A DNA stretch of 64,000 nt, from contig WRIC01000010.1 in assembly GCA_009782915.1 (NCBI GenBank), positions 1 through 64,000 of the forward strand, read 5' to 3'. Below the pieces are notes generated by a model, which searched no databases, was not told the DNA's origin, and saw only the letters and a program-made list of their open reading frames with translations. Of the stretch, positions 25,575 to 36,229 are shown piece after piece; within the stretch, counting starts at the first letter, position 1, and each line of letters opens with the position of its first letter. The DNA is from Propionibacteriaceae bacterium (GTDB taxonomy: Bacteria > Actinomycetota > Actinomycetes > Propionibacteriales > Propionibacteriaceae). The translations under genes were made by a program, and so were the position numbers.

Positions 25575-26605
25575 CGCTGACCTCCCGCCGTACTCATATC
25601 GGTGAGCTGATCAACCTGCCAGCAGGCGGCATATCTCTGCTCAGCAGAAGCGAGTTGGGTCAACGGGGGTGGCTCCCCCACCCGACATCCGTCCACAGCA
25701 AACTTGCACCGTGGGTTGAATGGACAACCTTCAGGCATCGCCAGCAGATTCGGTGGCAAACCACCAATAGCGGGTAGGGTTTCTTGGCGCGCCACATCCA
25801 TGCGGGGAACAGATTCCAACAATCCAATGGTGTACGGGTGGCGTGGATCAGCATAAACCTCATGGACTCCAGCAGTCTCCACCAAACGACCGGCATACAT
25901 CACAGCGATCCGATCCGCCACATTAGCTACGACCCCCAGATCATGGGTGATCAGAATCAATCCCATACCTGATTCGGCTTGGAGTTCTTTGAGCAAATCC
26001 ATGATCTGCGCTTGAACGGTCACATCCAAGGCGGTGGTGGGTTCATCAGCGATGAGAATCGCCGGATCCAAGGCAATAGCCATAGCGATCATGATTCTCT
26101 GGCGCATCCCACCAGAGAACTGGTGTGGATAAGCTTTGACCCTCTCACGGGCTGCCGGGATATTGACTCTCTCCATGAGCCTGATCGAGGCTTCTAGCGC
26201 CTTAGATTTGCTCAACCCACGATGGATACGAAACATCTCAGCAATCTGCCAGCCCACGGGGAAACATGGGTTCAGCGACGACAATGCATCCTGGAAGATC
26301 ATGGAAATATGAGCACCCCGTACTCTGCGCCGTTCACGCTCAGACAGCCTGAGCAGATCAACCCCGCAGTATTCCACTTGACCACCAGTGACATATCCAG
26401 GAGGGGTGTCCAAGATCCCCATGATCGCTTGGGCTGTCACCGATTTGCCTGACCCAGATTCACCCAAGATAGCCAAGGTTTCGTGTCGGTCGAGGGAGAA
26501 ACTCACCCCATTAATCGCGTGGGCGACCCCTTCGCGGGTACGGAATTCGACGAAGAGATCACTGACATCCAAGAGTCGATTATTGGTGGGTTCAAAAATG
26601 CTCAT
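25571..26605 (-). CDS. oppD: oligopeptide ABC transporter ATP-binding protein OppD
   Basis: The 344-residue ATPase has Walker A GESGSGKSVTAQ, signature FSGGMRQRIMIAMA, Walker B LIADEPTTALDVT and the cysteine-bearing EGCPFNPRCKFA end segment. ATG 26605 after GAGGTGAG is preferred to GTG 26608. It lies 3 bp after oppC. Confidence 0.92.
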   Translation of the reverse strand: MSIFEPTNNRLLDVSDLFVEFRTREGVAHAINGVSFSLDRHETLAILGESGSGKSVTAQAIMGILDTPPGYVTGGQVEYCGVDLLRLSERERRRVRGAHISMIFQDALSSLNPCFPVGWQIAEMFRIHRGLSKSKALEASIRLMERVNIPAARERVKAYPHQFSGGMRQRIMIAMAIALDPAILIADEPTTALDVTVQAQIMDLLKELQAESGMGLILITHDLGVVANVADRIAVMYAGRLVETAGVHEVYADPRHPYTIGLLESVPRMDVARQETLPAIGGLPPNLLAMPEGCPFNPRCKFAVDGCRVGEPPPLTQLASAEQRYAACWQVDQLTDMSTAGGQR

Positions 26606-26608
26606 CAC

Positions 26609-27583
26609 TCACCTCAACTTCGGATCGAGAGCATCACGAACAACTTCGCCCAGCATAATGAAACTCAACACTGTCAAACACAGGAAAGCAGCCGGGAACA
26701 TGAGCATGTGCGGGGCTTGACGGATATACCCTAAAGCAGAGGCATGAGAGATAGCGATCCCCCACGAGATCGTGGGCGCCTGGAGCCCGATACCCAAGAA
26801 ACTTAGGGTCGCCTCGGCAGCAATGTACCCACCCAAATCGATGGTGGACACCACAATGACTGGCGCCATCGAATTTGGAAGAATATGGGAGCCCACCACA
26901 TGCAGGGGACTCGACCCAAGAGCGCGTGCTGCCTGAACGTAATCATTGGGTTTGGTTTGGAGAACCGAAGATCTCATCAGACGGAAGATCGCCGGCCACC
27001 CGAGGATCGACAAAGCAAACACTACTTTGAACACAACAAAGAGGTACGGCGAATCGGGGGCTGTGGGAATCGAATACATGATGATGATTCCGCCGAGTAG
27101 TAGCGGAATAGCGAAGAACACATCGGCTATACGGGAGATGAGCATGTCCACCCATCCACCAAAGTACGCAGCTAGGGTCCCCAGGATCGACCCAAAGATA
27201 GCTGTCACTGTCGCTGTTAGTGTTCCCACCAGGATAGAGGCCCGTGCACCATAGATGGTTCGTGCATAGATATCGCATCCCTGGAAGTCATATCCGAAGA
27301 TCGCGCCCCAACTTGGTGGTTGCCGGGAATTGATCAAGAAACATGATCGTGGATCCTTGGAGGTGAAAAGCTGTGGGAAAGCAGCCATCACCACAAACAG
27401 AAGCATCAGAGCTAAAGCAATCCAAAACAGGGGACGGGACCGCATGATATCCCAGGCGTCGCCCCACAAGGATCGAGCCTTAGGCGCAGTGTCTTTGACA
27501 CGCAATGTCGGATAGGGAACACCAACACTCTCAGGATGAGGCGGAGGTACGGGCGCAGGAATAGTGGTGGGTGTCTCAGTCAT
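26609..27583 (-). CDS. oppC: oligopeptide ABC transporter permease OppC
   Basis: The 324-residue permease has a Pro-rich cytoplasmic N-terminus, six hydrophobic helices and the EAA-loop segment YVQAARALGSSPLHVVGSHI. ATG 27583 overlaps the end of oppB; the upstream codons in the same frame lie inside oppB. Confidence 0.9.
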   Translation of the reverse strand: MTETPTTIPAPVPPPHPESVGVPYPTLRVKDTAPKARSLWGDAWDIMRSRPLFWIALALMLLFVVMAAFPQLFTSKDPRSCFLINSRQPPSWGAIFGYDFQGCDIYARTIYGARASILVGTLTATVTAIFGSILGTLAAYFGGWVDMLISRIADVFFAIPLLLGGIIIMYSIPTAPDSPYLFVVFKVVFALSILGWPAIFRLMRSSVLQTKPNDYVQAARALGSSPLHVVGSHILPNSMAPVIVVSTIDLGGYIAAEATLSFLGIGLQAPTISWGIAISHASALGYIRQAPHMLMFPAAFLCLTVLSFIMLGEVVRDALDPKLR

Positions 27584-28499
27584 GGCTAATCCTTGGGTCC
27601 AAGACACCGTAGAGGATGTCAACAATGAGATTGACCACCAGATAGACGATCACCAAACAGACCACCGCCCCCACCACAGAGACCCCATCACGCTGCGAGA
27701 TGGACCTCCAGATGAAGTTGCCGATGCCGTTGACGTTGAAGATTCTCTCGGTGACAATCGCTCCGCCCATGAGAACCCCGAAGCTGGCCCCGATATAGGT
27801 CACCACCGGTAACAGGGAGTTCCGCAAAGTATGTATCCCGACAGTTCTCGCTGTGGACAGCCCCTTAGCTTTAGCTGTACGCACATAGTCGGCGCGCAAA
27901 TTCTCCACCAGTGAGGTACGAGTGAGCCTTGCCGCGTACGCAACCGACAGGGAACCCAAGACAAGCCCAGGCAAGAGCAACTGTTCGAGAGACCCATCGC
28001 CAGAAGTGACCGGGAACCATCCAAGTTTCAGCCCGAAGAGGTATTGGGAGACACCACCAACGACGAACACTGGAATAGAGATGAAGATCAAGGTGGAGAC
28101 AATCACCAGGTTGTCAATGAACTTTCCTTTGCGTATCCCAGCGAGAATTCCAGCCAAGACACCGACCACGGCTTCGAAAGTAATCGCAATCACAGCTAGT
28201 TTCACTGTGGTGGGATAGCGTATCGCTAATTCGTGGGCAACAGATTTTCCATAAAAGTTGGTGCCCAAGTCTCCATGTAGAAGCTTTCCTAGGTAGCGAA
28301 CGTACTGGACGATAAAGGGCTGGTCGAGATTATATTCTGCACGGAACGCAGCCTCATAGGCAGGAGAACAGGGGCGGTCCCCACAGCGTCCTGCTAGTGG
28401 ATCACCGGGTAAAGAAAAGTTGAGAAAGTAGATCAGGAGGGTTGCACCCAAGATGACCGGAATCATCATGAGCAACCGCCGGAGGATGTACTTTCCCAT
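27576..28499 (-). CDS. oppB: oligopeptide ABC transporter permease OppB
   Basis: The 307-residue permease starts MGKYILRRLLMMIPVILGAT, has about six helices and the EAA motif YVRTAKAKGLSTARTVGIHT. It forms the membrane channel with OppC. A strong terminator lies between oppA and this gene. Confidence 0.92.
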   Translation of the reverse strand: MGKYILRRLLMMIPVILGATLLIYFLNFSLPGDPLAGRCGDRPCSPAYEAAFRAEYNLDQPFIVQYVRYLGKLLHGDLGTNFYGKSVAHELAIRYPTTVKLAVIAITFEAVVGVLAGILAGIRKGKFIDNLVIVSTLIFISIPVFVVGGVSQYLFGLKLGWFPVTSGDGSLEQLLLPGLVLGSLSVAYAARLTRTSLVENLRADYVRTAKAKGLSTARTVGIHTLRNSLLPVVTYIGASFGVLMGGAIVTERIFNVNGIGNFIWRSISQRDGVSVVGAVVCLVIVYLVVNLIVDILYGVLDPRISHD

Positions 28500-28537
28500 G
28501 GGGGAACTTTACAGGGCAAAAGCGGTGGAAACAAAGA

Positions 28538-28569
28538 AAAGTGGTGGTCGATTTCTCGACCACCACTTT
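28538..28569 (-). terminator. oppA-oppB intergenic terminator
   Basis: A perfect 14-bp stem (AAAGTGGTGGTCGA and its complement, 4-base loop) lies between oppA and oppB and is followed on the minus strand by TTCTTTG. It would allow more oppA than transporter mRNA, as is common in Opp operons. Confidence 0.75.
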
Positions 28570-28587
28570 CCTTGAAAAGAGTGTTGC

Positions 28588-30249
28588 TTAGGAAGCAAGC
28601 TCCACTGTGGAGAAGTCAAACGTCGAGAACGGCGTCATCTTGATTGACTTGACCTTGGTGGAGTAACCAAACTGGCTCTCCTGTGTCCACATGGGCATGA
28701 CAGGGAAATCCTTGTTCAACAGGTCTTGGGCCTGCTGATACAGGAGGTTTGCCTGCTCATTGGTGGAAGCTGCAGCAGCGTCACGCATGAGGCGATCGAA
28801 CTCAGGATTCGAGTAGTCACCATCATTGGCGGAAGCGCCAGTGGCATACAGAGGAGTCATGAAGTTCTCGATGGAGGGATAATCCATCTGCCATCCAGCC
28901 CTCATGATGCCCTTGAGTTCGCGAGCGCCAATGCGATCACGCAGGGTCTTGAAGTCTGGTGTGGTCTGAACAACGCACTCAAGATCAAGGTTGTTCTTGA
29001 TCTGGTTGCAGACAGCTTCTGACCATGCTTCGTGGCCACCGTCACCATTGACCCACAGTTCGAGGGGACCAGGGTATCCACCAGCGGCGTCATAGAGTTC
29101 CTTGGCCTTTTCCTTGTCAAACACGCAATTGGTGCACTGACCGGGCTTGTAGCCATCAACCACTGGGGAACCCCAGGAGTCAGCAGCCTTACGAGCGTTG
29201 TTGAAGACAACGTCAACGATTTCGTCGCGGTCGATAGCCATCGAGATGGCCTGGCGAATACGAACGTCAGCCATACCAGGATCAGTGGTTTCCGGAGAGA
29301 AAGTCATACCCTGGAAGATGCCAGTGGCCTTGGTGCCCCAACGAGGTGAACCATCATCAGCAACCAGGTCGGTCTTCCACACATCACCCACGAGGGAGTC
29401 AGCGGGAACAAGATCGGTGACATCGAGGTTGTTGGCCACAACATCGGTGTAGGCAGCGTTGGCATCGTTGTAGATCTTGAAGACAATGCGGTCGACGGAA
29501 CCAGCATATGCGCCGGAGTAGTCAGCGAACTTCTCGATCACAATAGCTGTGTCAGACACGGAGGTGATCTGATAGGGGCCAGCAGCGATAGGAGCCTGAG
29601 CGAATTCGACCTTACCAGCGGAGGTATCGGCGAAGAAGGCATCAGGCTGGGGAGCGAAGACGGTGTAACCCAAGCGAACAAGCAGGTTCGAGGTGGGCTC
29701 ATAGGTCTTGATGGTGAAGGTGTAGTCGTCAACGACAGCCAAACCACTCATGGTCTCGGCAGCGGTCTCACAGGCATCGTCCTCGCAGTCAGGATCGGTG
29801 AACTTCACATCGTTGTAGCCTTCGATCATTTCAAAGAAGAACTCATTCATCTGTGCATTGTTATCATTGGCAGCCCAGTTCCAGGTGTCGACAAAGTTGT
29901 GGGCCTTGATCTCGGTTCCATCTTGATACATGTAGCCCTGCTTGAGCTTCACCGTCCAGTTGATGGCATCAGGGGACTCAATGGACTCGGCAACGTCGAG
30001 CTCAGGGGCAGCGTTGTCAGCATTGTAGTGAACGAGTTTAGCTTCGGAGGCGTCAAGGATGTTACCGCCACACACCTCATTGGTGTTGGAAGCGATCATG
30101 GGATTCTGAGGCGTGCAGCCACGAACCGTGATTTCTGTTTGACCCTCTTCCAGGGGAGGAAGTGGCTCTTCGGTTGTACAAGCGGTTGTGCCCAAGGCCA
30201 TGAGGGCCACGGCAACCAGAGCTGTACCAATCCGTAAAGGAGTGCGCAT
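28588..30249 (-). CDS. oppA: oligopeptide-binding lipoprotein OppA
   Basis: The 553-residue precursor has a signal peptide ending LMALGTTAC, a lipoprotein cleavage site, and the SBP_bac_5 fold (AIDRDEIVDVVFNNARKAAD and DFPVMPMWTQESQFGYS). It captures peptides for OppBCDF. ATG 30249, 7 bases after GGAG, is preferred to ATG 30261. Confidence 0.92.
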   Translation of the reverse strand: MRTPLRIGTALVAVALMALGTTACTTEEPLPPLEEGQTEITVRGCTPQNPMIASNTNEVCGGNILDASEAKLVHYNADNAAPELDVAESIESPDAINWTVKLKQGYMYQDGTEIKAHNFVDTWNWAANDNNAQMNEFFFEMIEGYNDVKFTDPDCEDDACETAAETMSGLAVVDDYTFTIKTYEPTSNLLVRLGYTVFAPQPDAFFADTSAGKVEFAQAPIAAGPYQITSVSDTAIVIEKFADYSGAYAGSVDRIVFKIYNDANAAYTDVVANNLDVTDLVPADSLVGDVWKTDLVADDGSPRWGTKATGIFQGMTFSPETTDPGMADVRIRQAISMAIDRDEIVDVVFNNARKAADSWGSPVVDGYKPGQCTNCVFDKEKAKELYDAAGGYPGPLELWVNGDGGHEAWSEAVCNQIKNNLDLECVVQTTPDFKTLRDRIGARELKGIMRAGWQMDYPSIENFMTPLYATGASANDGDYSNPEFDRLMRDAAAASTNEQANLLYQQAQDLLNKDFPVMPMWTQESQFGYSTKVKSIKMTPFSTFDFSTVELAS

Positions 30250-30389
30250 TATGTGCTCCATTTCGTGAAATAAAGCAGCGACTCCAACAGACTCGCTGCA
30301 TGAACTTCAACATCGTAACACGGGCATTGTCGACAAACCTAAGGAACTGGTAACGGTCAGATAACGTTCGATCAACGATGTTATAACGC

Positions 30390-31802
30390 TCACAGAGCCT
30401 TGATGATATCTTCTACTCTGTCTTTGGCATCCCCGAAGAGCATCATGGTGTTTTCTTTGAAGAAAAGTGGGTTCTGAACACCGGCATATCCAGCGTTCAT
30501 CGACCTCTTAAACACGATCACGCTCAAAGCATTCCAGACCTCCAACACCGGCATCCCAGCAATAGGACTCGTGGGATCATCCAGTGCCGCAGGGTTAACC
30601 GTGTCGTTAGCGCCAATGACCAAAACCACATCCGTACTCGGGAAGTCATCGTTGATCTCGTCCATCTCCAAGACCACGTCATAGGGCACCTTCGCCTCAG
30701 CCAGAAGTACGTTCATGTGTCCAGGTAAGCGACCAGCCACCGGGTGGATACCGAAGCGTACCTCCACACCTTGGGCGCGTAACTTACTGGTCAAATCGGC
30801 AACCGCTGCTTGGGCTTGAGCCACCGCCATGCCGTACCCAGGGGTGATGATGACCGATGACGCGTTCGTCAGCAAAGAGGCCACCTCCCCGGCTGAAGTC
30901 TCGCGGTGTTCGCCATAATCCTTGTCGCCAGCGGTGATCTCACCATCGGAACCAAAACCACCAGCGATCACAGAAATGAAGGAACGGTTCATAGCCTTAC
31001 ACATGATGTACGACAGGTAGGCACCCGAGGACCCCACCAACGCGCCAGTGATAATCAGCAGGTCATTGTTGAGAGTGAAACCAGCTGCAGCAGCCGCCCA
31101 CCCTGAATAGGAGTTCAGCATCGACACCACCACCGGCATGTCCCCTCCACCGATCGAGGTGACCAAGTGAACACCCAAGGCCAGTGAAACAACCGTGATG
31201 AGAACAAGCTGCCACAGGTGAGGATCAACAACAAACCACGCGGTCATCCCAATGATGACCACCAGGGCTGCGAGATTGACCACATTATGTTGAGGAAGCA
31301 TGATCGGCTTGGAGCGCATCTTCGCTGAGAGTTTCAAATAGGCAATGATCGAGCCAGTGAATGTCACTGCTCCAATGAAAATCCCTACAGAGAGCTCACC
31401 CAAGGAGAGTCGAGAGATATCCGCCAGCGGGTGTTCCAGGAAGGCATTCCAGCCCACCAAAACAGCAGTCAAACCCACAAAAGAATGCAACAAAGCAATC
31501 AGCTCAGGCATACCGGTCATCTCCACGCGTAATGCTAAGAACAGGCCAATGATGGCCCCCAACCCCATGGCGATGGCGATAGCCAAGATAGACCAGGAGG
31601 GCCCCCCTGCTTCGATCCCACTATGGCGTCCCGCCACTGTGAGGACCGTACCCAAGACAGTGAAAATCAAGGCAATAGACATACCCACCATGCCGAAGAG
31701 GTTGCCCCTCTTCGAGGTTTCATGCTTGGAGAGCCCAGCCAGCGCAAGAATAAAACAGAGTCCAGCAAAAATGTAGGAGCCAGTAATCAGTGATTGAGTC
31801 AT
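30390..31802 (-). CDS. pntB: NAD(P) transhydrogenase subunit beta
   Basis: The 470-residue protein has about nine membrane helices and a C-terminal NADP(H)-binding domain with [10 protein letters not shown] and [16 protein letters not shown]. With PntA it couples proton entry to NADPH formation. Its start is next to the pntA stop. Confidence 0.95.
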   Translation of the reverse strand: MTQSLITGSYIFAGLCFILALAGLSKHETSKRGNLFGMVGMSIALIFTVLGTVLTVAGRHSGIEAGGPSWSILAIAIAMGLGAIIGLFLALRVEMTGMPELIALLHSFVGLTAVLVGWNAFLEHPLADISRLSLGELSVGIFIGAVTFTGSIIAYLKLSAKMRSKPIMLPQHNVVNLAALVVIIGMTAWFVVDPHLWQLVLITVVSLALGVHLVTSIGGGDMPVVVSMLNSYSGWAAAAAGFTLNNDLLIITGALVGSSGAYLSYIMCKAMNRSFISVIAGGFGSDGEITAGDKDYGEHRETSAGEVASLLTNASSVIITPGYGMAVAQAQAAVADLTSKLRAQGVEVRFGIHPVAGRLPGHMNVLLAEAKVPYDVVLEMDEINDDFPSTDVVLVIGANDTVNPAALDDPTSPIAGMPVLEVWNALSVIVFKRSMNAGYAGVQNPLFFKENTMMLFGDAKDRVEDIIKAL

Positions 31803-31803
31803 G

Positions 31804-33342
31804 TCATGCCTTCCTGAACATCTTGAGCATTCGCTGGGTCACCAGGAATCCACCAAAGATATTGATCGATGCCAACAGGATTCCTGTAATGGATAGAATG
31901 GCGACCACCATGGGTACGGTGGTGGCACTTAACCCGATCAGGGCACCCACGATGATAATCCCGGAGATAGCGTTGGTTACGCTCATGAGCGGGGTGTGCA
32001 AAGAATGGTTGACATTGCCAATGACGTAGTAACCAATCACCACCGACAACATGAACACCATGAAATGTCCGAGTAAATCCGGGGGAGATTTCCAGAACAC
32101 CGCCAACAAAGCAAGCACACACAACCCCATCATTGCCCAGGTCACCATCGGCGAGCGCTTCTTCGTTTCCTTTGTTGCCACTACTGGGGCTTGGGCAGGA
32201 GCTGCAGGGGTCGCAGAAACAGCCACCTGCGGGGGTGGCCACATGACCTCACCATCACCAACCACAGTCATCGCGCGCTGCACCACATCACTCATGTCGA
32301 GAGTGAGTACCCCATCCTTTTCGGGGGTGAGTAGTTTCATCAGGTTAACAATGTTGGTGGCATACAGTTGGGAAGCTTGGGTGGGCAGGCGGCCAGCCAA
32401 ATCGGTGTAGCCGATAATCTTGACACCGCCCGTGGTGATGACCATCTTGTCGGCCACCGACCCGGCGACATTACCACCCGACCCAGCGGCCATGTCCACG
32501 ATGACCGAACCCGGCTTCATCGACGCCACCATATCCTCGGTGATCAGTCGGGGAGCTGGTTTCCCAGGGATCAAAGCCGTCGTAATAATGATGTCGGACA
32601 CCTTCGCCTGTTCGGCATACATCACCTCAGCGGCCGATGCATACGCGGCGGAGGCCTCCTTGGCGTAACCATCAGCGGAGGTCTGTTCTTCATCGACTGT
32701 GACCGCGACAAAAGAAGCACCCATGGATTCAACCTGCTCAGCCACCTCAGGGCGGATATCGGTGGCATGAACCACCGCGCCTAAAGAATTAGCCGTACCA
32801 ATGGCAGCCAAACCAGCCACACCCGCACCCGAGACAAACACCCGTGCCGGTGGTACCTTCCCAGCGGCCGTGACCTGACCAGTAAAAAAAGAACCAAACT
32901 CATGGGCCGCTTCAATCACCGCACGATAACCACCAATGTTGGCCATCGATGACAAAACATCCAAAGACTGGGCCCGAGAAATACGAGGAACGCTGTCCAT
33001 GGCCAGTACGGTCAAACCGCGCTTGGCTAAGTCATCAAGCATATCCGGGGAACGAGGCGCCTCCACCATCGCGACCAACGTGGCCCCCTCCCGCATGGCA
33101 TCAAGTTCTGCGGGAATCGGTGTATTGATCTTGCACACGACGTCAGCAGCCCAAGCCACAGCCCGACCCACAATGTCAGCACCCTGCTCGGCGTACTGGG
33201 AATCAGGATAAGAGGCCTTCGCCCCCGCACCTTCCTCAACGACCACCTCGTACCCCAGCTTGATGAGCTGACCAACGGTCTTAGGTGTGGCTGCTACTCG
33301 TGACTCCGCCGGTGCGGACTCCATCGGGAAACCAATCCTCAT
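31804..33342 (-). CDS. pntA: NAD(P) transhydrogenase subunit alpha (single-chain PntA)
   Basis: The 512-residue chain has the NAD(H)-binding domain first ([40 protein letters not shown]) and four membrane helices at the C-terminus, so it is the fused form rather than the split alpha1/alpha2 form. An Ala/Pro linker (about 385-400) joins the parts. AAGGAAGG precedes ATG 33342. Confidence 0.95.
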   Translation of the reverse strand: MRIGFPMESAPAESRVAATPKTVGQLIKLGYEVVVEEGAGAKASYPDSQYAEQGADIVGRAVAWAADVVCKINTPIPAELDAMREGATLVAMVEAPRSPDMLDDLAKRGLTVLAMDSVPRISRAQSLDVLSSMANIGGYRAVIEAAHEFGSFFTGQVTAAGKVPPARVFVSGAGVAGLAAIGTANSLGAVVHATDIRPEVAEQVESMGASFVAVTVDEEQTSADGYAKEASAAYASAAEVMYAEQAKVSDIIITTALIPGKPAPRLITEDMVASMKPGSVIVDMAAGSGGNVAGSVADKMVITTGGVKIIGYTDLAGRLPTQASQLYATNIVNLMKLLTPEKDGVLTLDMSDVVQRAMTVVGDGEVMWPPPQVAVSATPAAPAQAPVVATKETKKRSPMVTWAMMGLCVLALLAVFWKSPPDLLGHFMVFMLSVVIGYYVIGNVNHSLHTPLMSVTNAISGIIIVGALIGLSATTVPMVVAILSITGILLASINIFGGFLVTQRMLKMFRKA

Positions 33343-33481
33343 GCGTGCCTTCCTTCAAAAGTGAATTGCGAATAAAACCCTGCGAAAAGGAAGTTTACCT
33401 TGTCTGGGTTCCTGGTTCGTCACCTGGTCTTGTGGTGATACGTCGAGTGGCTGGCCCATGCCCTGATGAAGTCATCCAGCT

Positions 33482-35563
33482 TCAGTTACCCAACTGAAGA
33501 GCATCACGGACGATCGTGACCACATTGTCGGCGGTGATCCCATAATCCTGATAGAGCCTTGCCCCTGATGCGCAAGCACCAAACTGGTCGACTCCTATCC
33601 TGATCCCGTCGCTACCCACGATCTCAGACCACCCAGAGGTTGACCCCGCCTCTATGGATACTTTGAGAGCACCCGGGGGAAGAACCATCCGGCGGTAATC
33701 CTCCTCCTGTTCAGCAAACCATTCCAAACAAGGAGCAGAAACCACTGAGGTCCCTATCCCCTGATCTTGGAGAGACTCCCGGGCTTTCATAGCGATCTCA
33801 ACCTCGGAACCAGTAGCCACCAGAACAACCTGTGGTTCATCAGTCATCGAATGGATGAGAGTGTAGGCTCCAAAAATCATGTCCGATGCTGGCGCGAACC
33901 CGCGACAAGGAGCCCTCGAAATGACCTCCACATCCTGGCGAGACAAAATCAGGGCACTCGGGCGATCAACATTGTCGATCATGAGCTTCCAGGCTTCCAC
34001 CACCTCGTTGGCATCGCCAGGGCGGATCACATCCAGGTTCGGGATGAGCCGAAGCGAGGCAATATGTTCAATCGGTTGATGGGTGGGACCATCCTCCCCC
34101 ACACCAATCGAATCATGGGTGAACACAAAGATTGAAGGAATCTTCGACAGCGCCGCCAGACGAACAGCACCACGCATGTAGTCAGAGAAAACCAGGAAGG
34201 TTCCCCCGTACGCCCTGGTCAACCCAGAGTTGATGGCATTGAGGATTCCACCCATGGCGTGTTCACGGATCCCAAAGTGGAGAACCCGCCCATTCGGGTC
34301 ACTGATCCAGTCTTTGCTGGCTCTGCTCGCTGGAAGGAAGGAGGGTTTTCCTGACATTGTGGTGTTATTCGAACCAGCCAAATCAGCCGAGCCACCCCAT
34401 AATTCAGGGACTTTGTCAGCCAGCGCAGTGAGAACCTCCCCTGAGGCAGCCCGCGTCGACTTTTTCGTCTCAGCCACGTACTCCTCGATTATCCCCTCCA
34501 GGTCAGGGACGTGGCGCTCGAGGATGCGATCCAGAAGGTTTTTCTGTTCGAGATGAACCGACGCCCAGGTGGCGTACTTCTTATCCCACACCGAACGTAC
34601 CTCGGAAGAACGCTCAGCTGCGCCTGAGCGCGTGTGGTGCAGAACCTCATCAGCCACCTCGAAGCTTTGGGCTGGATCGAAACCCAACAGAGTTTTCAGA
34701 CTGGCTATCTCCTGCGCGCCGATCTTCGACCCATGGATTCCAGCGGTGCCAGCCTTCGTGGGCAAAGGCCAACCAATCACAGTGGAAACCTTGATGAAGC
34801 TCGGTTTATTGGTCACTGATTTTGCCTGTTCAATGGCATCATAAAGCTCCTGGACCTTCTCTTCATAGGCTGCACCACCCTGGGTGAAATCAATGCTGTG
34901 AGTATCCCAGCCATAAGCCTGGTGGCGCTGGACAACATCCTCGGTGAAAGCAATCGACGTGTCACCCTCAATAGAGATGCGATTGTCGTCATAGATCACG
35001 ATGAGGTTGCCGAGTTCCTGGGTTCCAGCCAACGAGGCTGCTTCTGAGGCAATACCCTCCTGCATGTCCCCATCACCTGCAATGCAATACACAAAGTGGT
35101 CAAAGATGGATTCCCCCGGGGTCGCAGTGGGGTCAAACAGGGCTTGTTCTTTGCGAGCGGCCATCGCAAAACCCACGGCGTTGGCTACACCCGCACCCAG
35201 TGGACCTGTCGTACATTCCACTCCAGCAGTGTGCCCAAATTCGGGGTGCCCGGGCGTGAGAGACCCGTGTGTACGGAACGCTTTCAGGTCATCGAGTTCT
35301 AGACCACATCCGGCGAGGAAAAGTTGGGCGTACTGGGTGATCGAGGAGTGCCCTATCGACAGGACAAACCGGTCTCGTCCCAACCATGTCGGATCACTCG
35401 GATCATAGTTCATTATTTTCTGATAAAGCAGGTACGCGATCGGCGCAATCGAAATCGCTGTTCCCGGATGGCCGTTGCCGACTTTCTCCACAGCATCAGC
35501 TGCCAGGATTCGTGCAGTATCCACCGCTCGTTGATCTAATTCCGTCCAGTTCAATGATGCCAT
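33482..35563 (-). CDS. tkt: transketolase
   Basis: The 693-residue protein begins MASLNWTELDQRAVDTARIL, with the thiamine-diphosphate region GDGDMQEGIASEAASLAGTQ...DDN, GNGHPGTAIS and FVFTHDSIGVGEDGPTHQPI. It moves two-carbon units in the pentose phosphate pathway. ATG 35563 follows GAGGTACCTGTG; the upstream extension to 35608 lacks a better site. Confidence 0.96.
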   Translation of the reverse strand: MASLNWTELDQRAVDTARILAADAVEKVGNGHPGTAISIAPIAYLLYQKIMNYDPSDPTWLGRDRFVLSIGHSSITQYAQLFLAGCGLELDDLKAFRTHGSLTPGHPEFGHTAGVECTTGPLGAGVANAVGFAMAARKEQALFDPTATPGESIFDHFVYCIAGDGDMQEGIASEAASLAGTQELGNLIVIYDDNRISIEGDTSIAFTEDVVQRHQAYGWDTHSIDFTQGGAAYEEKVQELYDAIEQAKSVTNKPSFIKVSTVIGWPLPTKAGTAGIHGSKIGAQEIASLKTLLGFDPAQSFEVADEVLHHTRSGAAERSSEVRSVWDKKYATWASVHLEQKNLLDRILERHVPDLEGIIEEYVAETKKSTRAASGEVLTALADKVPELWGGSADLAGSNNTTMSGKPSFLPASRASKDWISDPNGRVLHFGIREHAMGGILNAINSGLTRAYGGTFLVFSDYMRGAVRLAALSKIPSIFVFTHDSIGVGEDGPTHQPIEHIASLRLIPNLDVIRPGDANEVVEAWKLMIDNVDRPSALILSRQDVEVISRAPCRGFAPASDMIFGAYTLIHSMTDEPQVVLVATGSEVEIAMKARESLQDQGIGTSVVSAPCLEWFAEQEEDYRRMVLPPGALKVSIEAGSTSGWSEIVGSDGIRIGVDQFGACASGARLYQDYGITADNVVTIVRDALQLGN

Positions 35564-35695
35564 CACAGGTACCTCGCCATCGAAAAAATCCCTAGGTGCC
35601 CCACCCAAGGAGTAACAACTCCCAGCCTATCGGATGGCGGGATAGTCTATTTCAAGCCAGTAGCCAGCGACTGTTTTCAGGAATTATCACCAAAA

Positions 35696-35726
35696 GTGTA
35701 ACGTTTTGTTGCCTACGCAGTCTAAT
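35696..35726 (+). promoter_or_regulatory. putative ECF-type promoter of the sigma-factor gene
   Basis: GTGTAACG (35696-35703) and AGTCTAAT (35719-35726) are spaced like the -35 and -10 boxes of ECF sigma promoters (GTAAC-type and CGTCTA-type). Autoregulation would be usual. GAAGGAGGTGAG follows directly before ATG 35744. Confidence 0.4.
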
Positions 35727-35743
35727 AAGGTGAAGGAGGTGAG

Positions 35744-36229
35744 ATGGATTTCGAGGAAGTATTCGCCAACCATGTTGATGATGTCTTACGCTACGTCAGG
35801 TCCCTGTGCGATGACCCAGATCTCGCTGAAGATATCACCAGTGAAACCTTCATGAAAGCGATTCGCTTCAGTGAGGGTTTCCGTGGCGATAGTTCAGTGT
35901 CTACCTGGTTATGCCAGATCGCGAAAAACACCTACCTCACTTGGGCGAAACGACACCACCACACCACACCCTTAGAGGAGGACACACCCAGTGAGGACCA
36001 AACCGAACAGAAGGTACTGTCCAAGCAGCAGTGGCTCGACATCCATCACATCCTTCACACCCTTGGCGAACCCCACAAAGAGGTTTTCTCTTTGCGGGTT
36101 TTCTCGGAGCTGTCCTTCACAGAAATTGGGGCCATCTTCGAGAAAACGCCAACCTGGGCGCGAGTGACCTTTCACCGTGCCAAGAATTCCATTAAAGACA
36201 AACTAGAAGGAAGTAATGACCATGGCTAA
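35744..36229 (+). CDS. ECF-family RNA polymerase sigma factor
   Basis: The 161-residue protein has sigma region 2 (VLRYVRSLCDDPDLAEDITS, ETFMKAIRF, STWLCQIAKNTYLTWAKR) and region 4 (HKEVFSLRVFSELSFTEIGA, ARVTFHRAKNSIKDKL). It would direct transcription of a stress regulon when released by the following anti-sigma factor, which it overlaps by 14 bp. Confidence 0.9.
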   Translation: MDFEEVFANHVDDVLRYVRSLCDDPDLAEDITSETFMKAIRFSEGFRGDSSVSTWLCQIAKNTYLTWAKRHHHTTPLEEDTPSEDQTEQKVLSKQQWLDIHHILHTLGEPHKEVFSLRVFSELSFTEIGAIFEKTPTWARVTFHRAKNSIKDKLEGSNDHG